Positions 45,601-57,000 of a stretch of DNA of 64,000 bases are shown piece after piece. The translations under genes and the position numbers were made by a program. Origin of the DNA: Plutella xylostella (taxonomy: Eukaryota; Arthropoda; Insecta; Lepidoptera; Plutellidae); NCBI RefSeq assembly GCF_932276165.1, contig NC_063999.1:2916501-2980500 (forward strand). The letters run 5' to 3'. The notes under the pieces were generated by a model. It was not told where the DNA came from. It worked only from the letters and a program-made list of their open reading frames with translations, and made no database searches. Each line of letters opens with the position of its first letter. Within the stretch, counting starts at the first letter, position 1.

Positions 45601-48008
45601 GTCAAAAAGGTTTGCAGTAATTTAAACACAACAGGACCAACCACAACCAATGTGTTTATTGAAAAAACCATTTCTGACACAGATGTTGAGCCATTGGAAT
45701 GTGTTGGAGAACATTTAGATATAGTTTATGATGCCGTGTCGTACGTGCCGCCTTTAAAGCAGCTATCATGCGAAAAAGTTATAGAACTCTGCAATATACA
45801 TGAAGAAAGCACGTCAGAAGAGAGTGAGAAAACAGAAGAGTCTTGTGATACCAATATTGAGCTGGAGGAACTGGCACGTCGCAATAATTATTTCAACAGT
45901 ATTTACATGAAGACTTTGTCCAAACTTTGTGTGGAGTCAGTTCAAAAAGAGATTTTTGTAAAGAAATCGAGTAAAGACATCAATGGCGTGTGTGTTAAAG
46001 ACGTTTGGTACTCACCTGATACATTACAAAAAATAGCTTTTGACTTTCTTAAGTTATTATTGTATCAGGACTCTCAATTGGACCCAGAGACTTGCCATGA
46101 CATGAATGAAAATATATTGAATTCAAATGAGATTGTTTCTTGTAAAGCCAATGTGGTCAAAAGCCTGTTCAAACTAAGCTTTCAGAAGATTGCTAATTTA
46201 TTCAATGCACACGATAACACCGGTGAGCTCACGGGAGACGGAACCTTCAATGAAATGACAATAGGTAATATAAACACTATTGCTGAAGAAACATTTTTCA
46301 ACATGGACGAGACATCAAACGATGTATACCACGAGACAAATTTCAGTGAAGAAGATGAAACCTATTGTGACAACGATAATGAATATGAAGATGAAATAAA
46401 TGAAGCTAATCATGAAGATGACCAAAAAGTTAACTGGGTTGCACAGTTAAAACTAAAAGAACTCAATGGGTATGTATCAAACATCACAAATCCACTAGAA
46501 AATGGAGATGAACAAACAAATCCTGTTGAAGATTTTTCTGCTGTGCGTATCAAACAAGAGATACCAGAAGAAATTCCAGATTATAGTCACTTAAATATAA
46601 AAAAAGAGCCAGATTTTCATCCAACTGAAATGGTTCATATACCGAATAACGTAAGAACTGAAATAGAAAATATGGCAACTAAGAGAGAACTAATTGATAA
46701 TCTAGAAAATGTGCGCCACTGTTCACCTATTCAGGTTGAACGAGTAGGTAACTACGACTGTGATAGTTTCGAGACTTTTGTCAGAACAAACAAAATGATG
46801 ATGAATGTTTCTGACAATGAAGATGATTCAATATTCAGTCAAAGTGGCCTGCGAGTCCGACGACAACATCAACCAGACTCGGACAATGAAAATGAACATG
46901 ATATGGGACTCTTAGTTCCTACTATATCAGAACCACTTTCAATTTCTACAGTAAAAGGTTCTCTTCTACAGGAAAGTAGTGATGATGATGCTACTAAAGA
47001 AAAGACTGACAAAAAACAAGACAAACGGAAAAAGGGCAAATCCAAAGGAAAGAAACAGGTTCCTGCTAAAAATATTGCAGAGAAAGATAAACCTGGGAAA
47101 GTACAACCAATTGTTGAACAGCCAGAAAACAAAGAAAAAGCCAAGCAGACCGTTGATGAACCAGATCTGACTGATGTTTCCATTTTGACCAGAAGAATGA
47201 GGGAAAAGATTAGAAATAAAGAGAAAAAAATTGAGTCATCCGATTCTGAAACTGAAGACTCAATGTCGTTATTAGATAGAAAACGAAAAGTTACCAAAAA
47301 AGTAACTGACAAGAAAGAAATTAATAAGCTCAGCAAAGTTGACAATACCTCAATGAGTAGCACAGTTGATGATGAGATTCAATGCAATAATGTAGATTCC
47401 ACTGAGCAAATTGGTGAAAATTATGATACAAGTAAAGTGGATGCTAATGAAAAAGAGGTTGACTCTTTTTCGGGCTTTAGTGCTGCTGACCAAAATGAAA
47501 TCACTGAATATCAAAAGTATCTCAGTGATGTATATGACAAAATTCTTCCTGGAAATGGAGAAAGCAGTAGTAGCAAGCCCTCACAAGATGATGATACTAC
47601 GCCTCGTGACGAATCTCCTGACAGGTCTAACTCTCCATTTATGAACAATGACGAGCCTGTAGAGCTGTTAGAGTGTGCACCCACAATGCCTATATTTGAG
47701 GAAACTGCTAAGAGAAAACCCAAACCTAAAAGCAAAAAACTTACCGAAGAAAAAGTAGTTGGTTACAATGAAACACCAAAAGAAGTCACTGAAAAAAAAG
47801 CTGATTCTGACGCAACTGTAGAAGTGAATGAAGAAGTAGCCTACACTGAACGCAATGGGTGGAAATGCTATCCTCTAAATGGGACAGACGCCAAACTATA
47901 CCAAGTTCCTTACGTCGGCCTGGAGAAACTACCAGAAGAATTTGTCGAGACATACTTTAGATATCAAGAGATTAGCAAAATTAGCGAAGAAGACGCCGAA
48001 ATTGACAG
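42670..48008 (+). CDS. XNP: XNP exon 1: 1,779-residue N-terminal extension with AT-hook-like motifs
   Basis: A single 5.3 kb exon encodes an acidic, serine- and lysine-rich, probably largely disordered region starting MADDNNKNEASAS. It holds six RGRK-type motifs: RRGRKPK at about 122-128, RRGRKP at 169-174, KRGRKKK at 221-227 and 277-283, and two near 507 and 524. Between about 640 and 760 a less charged segment may fold (helical pattern around NACEFLQSILKTTTELGTLM). Acidic clusters recur after 1200. Nothing resembling the zinc-binding ADD domain of vertebrate ATRX is present. Function of the extension is unknown; DNA or histone contact is inferred from the basic motifs. Confidence 0.88.
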
Positions 48009-51000
48009 GTATTAATGATTTCAATGATAATTTATATACATTCCCTTCACAAATTAAGATGTTACTTTTGATATATATTTATATACTATTTACATACTTA
48101 TACATTATATTATCTATCAATACTATCGATATACACACCTCTCAAACAAAAACTAAATAGTAAAATAGTAATAATGTAGGTACCTAATCAAACTGTAAAT
48201 ATCTATGTACACAATACAATCTAAATAACTTATTCTAGACTTAAGAAAAATTATGACTAAAGGTACCTAGCCTAACTATAAACAAAAAAAAGAAGAAAAA
48301 GATGTTACTTAATTTTTTATTAATTTTACAGGCTAAGCAATTTACAAAACATTAATCGCTCCGGTCTGAATGAAGGCAAAAGGCTTGGCAAAGAAAGGCA
48401 TCGTGAGAAGGGTGATCGCCGGAGTTCTGATGCTGACGTCACTGGTTTAGCCAGCCCGGACGCGTCTGGGGGAGAATTCGCACCCTCCGACGACGAAGAT
48501 GTCAATGTAGAAGACGAACTACCACCACCTGTAAGTACTGCCTGCACATTTAATGAATCAGTTATCTGTACAGAATAGACTTAGATGCATCGTAGGCCTG
48601 TGGGGTAAATGAGTAAAGATGAGCAAGCACATGGCTTACTTGCGAGGCCCTTCGGCTCGCTGGACCCACGATCACAAAGTGTTGTGGTTGTGACGCTCCT
48701 TAGGAGAGGTGTATTTTTAATGTATTTTTTTTATTTGCTTCATTTTAATGAGCTGATGAACGTTTTAAGTGTAATGACTATGTTTTCTGGTAGTTTATTT
48801 GGTCTATTGGAAGCTGTTATGTCCAGTAACTCTAAAAACCCTGTCTTTCTAGGCTCCAAAGCAATCGACAGACAACTCTCTAGCAAAGAACCTGCTAATG
48901 GGCGATGACAATGACAGCGACACGGAAGCCTCCAATATCAAGAAAGAACCGAACACTGACCTACTCAAAGAGAGAAAGACTAAGGAGAAAAAAGTGACAG
49001 TGTTCAAGAACCCTAAGGACTTGGTGCTGACAGCTGACAAGATGATGAAGAAAGAGCTGGAGACACTCCACGCGCCAGTGGTGCTAGATGGCGAGGCACC
49101 GGAAGTGGAAGCGAAGGAAAAGAAGTATTCGCCACCTAAAGAGGCTAAGCACAAGGAGGTAATGTTTTGTGATAGTATTTTTTGCCATGTCTTTTAAGGT
49201 TTACGTGTGTCTGTCTGTTGCATTATCCATTTCAATTGAATTCCCCCCTATTATCACATCTAAATAGTATTATGAGTCTATTTGTTCCAGAAAACATTAT
49301 AAACATTATCAATAACATATTAGGATTATAATATGTTCCATAGATTCTGACGAAAGTAGCTAGTAGTCAGAGGGGTTTTACAAGTAAATTACATACCTAT
49401 CAATCACAATGTAGTCCCTGAATCATAAAATTATTTCAGAAACATTCAACAAGAGTTCATACACGGCGCAGTAAATCCGACGATTCATCTTCCGAAGAAG
49501 AGAAGCACTGGATGTCGACTAAGGAGAAACTACTCAAGAGGATGGAAAAGAGAACCATAGATGGCCCTGGGTAAGTGAAGAGAAACAGAAGTCGTAGTAT
49601 AAAGCTATAATGTATCCACCAAATCTGTAATCAAGGCCACTCTGTTGTGGATTCTGTCTTGTTCAGCCCCTAACCACCGAAGACCAGCACTTTTATTATT
49701 TTAGCATCATGCTAAGCTTGCAAATCATTTTGGCTACGGGAGACAGTGTATTTTCTCAAATGTACATTCTACAGTCAAGAAAGAACAACGAATTCTATAC
49801 ATATATTTTTCGTTCATTACATTGGTTGTGCAATTATTGATTATGTGCTAAATAAATATTTTATTTAGGTATCTCCTTCGATAAAATACATATTTCAACA
49901 ATATCTCCCTCCCTCCCCAGTCCGGACGACGCGAAGCGCGCGAAGCTGGTGTCGGAGTACATGCGGCGCGTGGAGAGCGTGGCGCCGGGCCGCAAGGCGG
50001 GCGGCCGCCGCGCCCGGAACAATAGGAAGTTTCTGGAGAAACAGAAGCAGATGAGGTCAGTAGCTACTTGCAGATATCTCCCAGTACATGCGGCGCGTGG
50101 AGAGCGTGGCGCCGGGACGCAAGGCGGGCGGCCGCCGCGCCAGGAACAATAGGAAGTTTCTGGAGAAACAGAAGCAGATGAGGTCAGTAGCTACATACAG
50201 ATAACTCCCAGTACATGCGGCAGATGAGGTCAGTAGCTACATGCAGATATCTGCCAGTACTTGCGGCAGATGAGGTCAGTAGCTACATACAGATATCTCC
50301 CAGTAGCTACATACAGATATCTCCCAGTACATGCGGCAGATGAGGTCAGTAGCTACATGCAGATATCTCCCAGTACATGTGGCAGATGAGGTCAGTAGCT
50401 ACATACAGATATCTCCCAGTAGCTACACACAGATATCTCCCAGTAGCTACATACAGATATCTCCCAGTACATGCGGCAGATGAGGTCAGTAGCTACATAC
50501 AGATATGTCCCTTACGAGTTAAATGGAAACCTGCATATCTAGCAGGGGCGGCAAGTGGCGCAAAACAAGAATTGACAAAAATCAAACGACCCGCTCGTTT
50601 TCGTGGCCGCGCGATGTGTGATGCATTGCCTTGCGACTTGCGCTATGTGATAGGTATGCTAGCTAGACCAATATAGCTTGATGCATTTTCAGTGGATTCT
50701 CGAGTTAATTCGCACAAGCTGTTTTTTATACACCAAGATCAACAACAGTTCATCATCATCAACATGATCAGTGACTACGCATTCTGCATAGACCTCTGCC
50801 ATAGACCACCAAAACACTCCGCCTTTGGCCATCTTCATGTAACCACTACCATACCAACCACCTTACTGATCATTGTTTCAGAGGGGTCTAGGGCTTCCCA
50901 GGTGTTTGCCTATTTGAAGTCTCCACGTCTATAACTACTTCTACTCCTTCCTGAGGATCATGGTTCTTTAGCCCATCCACACTACTGTGTTGTAAAATAG

Positions 51001-54000
51001 GAAAGCTCAATTTATGTTTTTTTTCAGGGTATTGAATAATGAGCTCTTCGGTGAGCCACTGACAACGGGTAAAAGGTTCCACTCAAGCTATGCCAAAGGA
51101 AGAAGGAACATCAGAAAAGTAAGTATACTCGTAACATATTAGGGTGCAATATCGATTTGGCAAATACATCTATGTATTTACTTTTACCTTAGTTATTTCA
51201 AATAATCATTACAGAAATTTTCACAATGTTTGAATATACACACCTTATTTTCCAAATTCTATCCAACCCATGTGACAACTATACGGCGTACGCAAATATA
51301 ACGAAATTAATGTCTCGATTTCTGTTTACTTAAATAAGCTAAATGTTTTATTTAGGTCCTCGATAAGAAATCCCTGCAGAGAAGCACTGTGGTTGCTAAC
51401 ATGGAGGAGTTTGAGAGAAAAAAACGGCTGCACATGAAGCAAAATAGACTGGTAAGGGCATACACATTATTTATTGTATATTTTCTTCCATGTTTGCAGG
51501 TTTCATGTCCATATTAATAACAACAAGTGCAACATTTAAATTTATTTATGTATTCTTCTTTTCCGATGCTATAAACCACCCGTATGGAATGATTTTGGAT
51601 GTAAATACCTCATATCATCATCATCAGCCAAATAAATAAAATAAATAAAAAAGAACTACTCGCTAAATACGAATAACTATCAACTTTAGACCTCTTCCGA
51701 CTCTCTCATCATCGCATTCGTCTAGACCGGTTTTTTTACTGAATGGCACAATTCATAATATCTCCTCCAATAACAAAGCATCAAACACATAATTTCACCA
51801 TCTCCCCCACAGAGGGAGCTACTCGGCTACGAGGAGGGCGTGAACGTGCTGGTCATCAACGACGAGGTGTGTCTGGAGTACGACTTCGAGGAGCTGCAGC
51901 CGGTGGTCACTGTCCACCCGTTCTTCACCAAGGTCATGAAGGCGCATCAGGTAAGAGTCATTGGATGATCAGAAGGGCTAGTATGGGGCGCAATTAAGAC
52001 GTGACAAAAGTTCTCTGACACGCTCGCTCTTGAGGCTGCGCGATATGAGTGAGTGCGTTGCAAAACTTTAGTCACGTCTTGAATGCGCACCGTGCTAGCA
52101 CTTGTGGAGCGTTACTTTAGCTTGACAAAAATTATTAATCGATCAAACAACGAGATCGAGAGACGAGTCTTTAGCGCAGTAGCGCTACGAAATATAGTTC
52201 ATTGTTAACTAGAGTGACCCAATAGACGCGTACGACATGATATTGACAAAAGGTTTACGAGCGCGACGTAACTTTATGTGTCGTGTACAGTTTGTGCCCC
52301 GTGCTGGAAGCGCTTTTACATACATTATATGACCTGATTTTCGCACTGACGTCATAACTTTCCTTTAGTTCACTAAATTTTCGTTCAAATGTATGTAATT
52401 TGCCCATCTATTATCCCAACAGTACGAAGGCGTGAAATTCATGTGGGACGCGTGCTTCGAGAGCCTGGAAGTGCTAGAAGAGGGGCAGAAGGGCGGCGGC
52501 TGCATCCTGGCGCATTGCATGGGGCTCGGCAAAACGCTGCAAGTGTTAGCTCTCTTGCACACCGTGCTAACCCACCCACGCGTCGGCATGTCGAGGGTGC
52601 TGGTGTGCTGCCCGCTGTCCACTGTGCTGAACTGGGTGGATGAGATACATAAGTGGCTTGGGCCGGTGACTAATCAGATTAAGGTGAGTTTAGTAAGTTC
52701 GGTAGATCTGAACGGCTGGTGCAGAGAGTTCAGAATGCGTGTGCGCGCTTCTGCTTCCGTATCCCCCCCAGGACGCACGTGACGCCATATCTGAACAACG
52801 CTAATCTGCTCAAAATGGCGGCACGAAGACGATTGCACCTTGCATCGTTGTTGTTTGGAGTGGTCAAGCGTGAGACCCCAAAATACTTGTATGAAAAACT
52901 GCAATGGTCGTTCAATTCATACAAGTATAAGGTTCGTGCCACGGCATCGATCAGCCGCCTTTCGAGGCAGTTTCAGATATGCGGCGTCCAAGTGCTGGAA
53001 TGACCTCCCCCCTCCTTTAAAAAGGCTACATGGTAGGTACATAAATACCTTTAAGTGCCAACTTAAAGGTTACCTGCTGGATATGCAAAATTCTTTTTAA
53101 AATTTCAGCACTTGAATATGACCTATATTGCAGGGTGTCCACTATCTGGAAAGTCAGGGAAAGTCAGGGAAAAGTCAGGGAAGCTCTAGGTGGTCAGGGA
53201 AAGTCAGTGAAATTGATTGGCCACCTGGAAAGTCAGGGAAAAATGACCTTTTTCTAGCATATTTTTTTGTACTTTCTTTACTAGTAATACTTGTTTTTTA
53301 CGTGAAATACATAAGTCATAAAATAAAATGTCGTTTAGTTAATATTTTTGACTGATCCTTACTATTACATAATAATGATACGATTAAGTTTTTTAACTCT
53401 ACGGACAAAAAAATATAGTAGGATCTAAAAGATTAGCTGAATCCCAGACTCAGCTGGTAAAATTATGTCCCGTATATACAGGATGATGCAAAAAAGGGTG
53501 ACTCATCTGACCATTCATAACAAATTTATTTTCGTGATAAAAAATTACGTGTTTTTGTTGGTGCGGGTTGTGGCTTTGAAAAAAGGAGGAGGTTCTCAAT
53601 TTGCTAATTATTTTATACGTCAGCGAGACCGCGTACGCTGCCTTCGCGCTGCATCTATTAATCAATAACTTATTTTTTACTAATTTAGCAGAGCAAAACA
53701 AACTTTATTCTATTTTGTACTGCATGTTTAATCAATTTTCAAAAAAAAATACACAACTAACAACTTTGGCTGGTAGGAGAGTAGTGCCATACAAAAAAAA
53801 ATGGTTCTGTTTCACTTTCTATTTCGGTTTCACTTTCTAATTAGATGGTTATCAGCCTTATTTTGGTCCGACTATTTAAACTAGAGGGAACTAGGCTTAA
53901 GAGGGAATCTCGAGAAATAGGTATTTAGGAAAACATTTGTTATCGCTTGTGCACTCATGCCCCGGGCTCGGGTGCTATAGAGATAAATGCAGCTCATGAC

Positions 54001-57000
54001 TGACATAGGTACTTTTCTTGATTAAATTTCGGGAGAAATCGTTATTCACCAAGTTTGATATTTATCAACAAATATTTTTGATTTTGATGTCAATCACTTC
54101 AGCATAGAGAAAATACAAACTGCTGCTGGCCAGATGGGCTTGCGAATCAACCGACAAAAAACTGTGGACATGCGCGTAAACCCGACCGAGACCGATCCAC
54201 TTGTACTGGATAACGAGAGCCTGCAGTCTGTTCCTCGCTTTGTGTACCTTGACAGCACGATCACAAGCCAGGGTGGGGCAGACGAAGATGTCGCAGCTAG
54301 AATAAATAAGGCAAAAGCTGCCTTCGCACAATTAAGATCGGTGTGGGACTCCAACGTACTCAAGCGTCGCGTGAAAATCTCCCTCTTCAACTCCGTGGTG
54401 AAGTCGGTTCTGCTGTTCGGTTGTGAAACGTGGAGAGTGACTAAGGGATTGATGAACCAAATACAAGTGTTCGTCAACAAATCCCTGAGGTCGATCCTCC
54501 GCATCTTCTGGCCGAACACAATCCGGAACGCTGACCTGTGGAAAGTGTGCAAACAGTCGCCCATAGAGCAAGAAATCGCATTGCGAAAATGGAGATGGAT
54601 CGGTCACACTATAAGAAGGGGAGCCGATAACATGGCAAGCATCGCTTTCGAGTGGAAACCGCTAGGAGGCCATCGGAGACGCGGTCGCCCTGTGCACACA
54701 TGGCGGCGCACAGTGGACGGCGAGCTGCGAGCGCAAGGCCTGAGCTGGACGGAGGCCAGAGCGGTTGCTGCGGACAGGACGGCGTGGTGCACTCTCGTGA
54801 AGGCCCTCTGTACCACTGGGGTACCTTAGGACGACAACAACAACTTCAGCATGTACTCTAGGATTGTAGGTTTCGCTTGAAAAAAAAATACATGGTTTTG
54901 AAAAAATACATGTACGCAGGTAGCCGGTAGTTGTTGGATAAGGAAGGCCGAGGACCGAGTGTGGTGACACTCCTTGGAAGAGGCCTATGTCCAGTAGTGG
55001 ATGATTATTGGCTGACGATGATGATGACATTGTTTTTGTTCAACAACGGCGTGATTCGGCACAGTATTTATCACGAAAATTGCGTTACTTGAGGTGCCTA
55101 TATAAGTTTGAATCTATAGCAAATTTAGAGAAAAGAAAAAAAAACTATAAAAATAGTAATTTATTGTGTTGTTAATATCCTAAAATATCATGGAGATTGG
55201 ATGGTTGGACCTATACCATTATTGCGAACCCTCTATAAATATTTTACGCAGTCAAGTTTTAATAAGTGTCAAACAAATGAACGCAAAACTATGAAAGCTA
55301 AAACTAGCTTTTGTCTTCAAATTACTAAAATTGGGTTTATATTGTAATCTTTGGTCAGGGAAATTTTCTGACGCGGTCAGGGAAAGTCAGGGAATTTTTT
55401 GGAGCATTCTGAGTGGACACCCTGTATTGTATTTATTGTATTATGTATTATTATACTTGTATTGTATTATGTTATTTGTCTATGTAGGTATGTATAGTAT
55501 TCGTTACTTAATGACTGTTTCTTATTTATTTATTTATTTATTACATGTATTATATATTAGGTTAAAGTCTCGATTGTAGTTTCCGTGAGCCACATATAAG
55601 GGTCCCTGCTGAAAATCAGCGCTTCGGGTACATTTTGTACTTGCAGCAATTGCTGAGCTCGGGGCCTTTTTGGCGCTGCGCTGATGCACCATCTACACAG
55701 GCTGGCCAATATTTAAGTTATGTTTTATTTTTATTTTTTAGGAATTTAGTTTAGTTTTTATTTTTATGTCATTTTTTTTTGTGTTATTAATTTTATATTT
55801 AAACTAACTGTTCCCGCGAGCTTCGCTTCGCCTTAAAAAGGTTTCCCGTGGGAATTCCGGGATAAAAAGTAGCCTATGTTCTTTCTCAGGGTCTAGACCA
55901 TATGTATACCAAATTTCATTCAAATCCGTTCTGTAGTTTTGGCGTGAAAGAGTAACAGACAGACAGACAGACACAGTTACTTTCACATTTATAATATTAG
56001 TAAGGATTGTATTGTTTTTTTGTATTTCGGTGTATTTGTGCAGCACTAAATAAAATCCTTTTCTTTCTTTCTTTCTTTTTCTAAGTTTGTTTTGGTGTTG
56101 ATTGGTGGGTTGGGTTGTGATTGTGGAGTGGTGTAAGTTTTTAATGAATGTATGTTGTGTTTCAAGTCTCGCAAACTGAAAAGGAAACTCCAGGTAATCT
56201 TGCAGTAAATTATTTTATTTATAAACAAATAGACATATGGATATACCTACGAGGGCGATACCGAAATGATCGGCAATAGAAAAAAGTACAAAGATATCAT
56301 AATATTATTTACTTTTATTGTTTTTCAAAGTAGTCTCCGTGACATTCAATGCACTTTTTCATTCGATTTAACCAATAATTGAAACAGTAATTCCAGTCTG
56401 AAGTGGATACTGTCAAAACAGCTGATTTGTAAGCTTCGACCGCCTCTTCTGGGCCGCTAAACCGTTGACCACGTAGCATATCTTTAATTCTTGGGAATGT
56501 AAAATAATCATTGGGGCTCAGATCAGGGCTATACGGAGGATGGTCCATCAACTCCACGTTTTCCATATTTAAAAACGTTCTTGTTTTGCGAGCGGTATGA
56601 GAGCTTGCATTATCGTGGTGAAGGATTATACGACGATTCGGGTTAGTTTTACGAAGTTCTCTTACGACTTCCGGCAAACAAACTGTTGTGTACCAATCAG
56701 CAGTAACCGTCCTTTGTTCTTGTAATGGAATCGTAGCCACATGGCCAGTTTTCGATACAAACGAAGCGACCATTTTTTTCGACACGCTGCGTGAGCGAAT
56801 AACTTTTGTTGGCTTGACCTCACCTTCGAAGACCCAAACTGCCGATTGATGTTTTCTTTCGGGCTCATATGAATAAATCCACGATTCATCACCAGAGACG
56901 ATATTGTAGACAGCATCTGAACTGCCTCCATTGAACCGTTGCAGAGCAGATCGACACCAATTAACACGAGCCGACTTTTGTTCCTCGGTCAAACGGTGGG

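Larger units (their letters stand above)
52705..56085 (+). mobile_element. Jockey/CR1-like LINE fragment, split by a later insertion
   Basis: The left part encodes LVQRVQNACARFCFRIPPRT and VTPYLNNANLLKMAARRRLH, the same family as the LINE at 7377-8646, but with frame breaks. The right part (55425-56085) is its 3' UTR ending AATAAAATCC and a TTTC repeat, like the other copy. The two parts are separated by the element at 53131-55424, whose TATTG target duplication joins them. Confidence 0.8.

Noticed and set aside
46869..47363. A 164-residue minus-strand open frame inside XNP exon 1
   Set aside because: It mirrors lysine- and serine-rich coding sequence and is hydrophobic low complexity, typical of an antisense shadow.
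54134..54829. A host gene for a 231-residue protein
   Set aside because: The sequence is clearly the C-terminal end of an RTE-type LINE reverse transcriptase.
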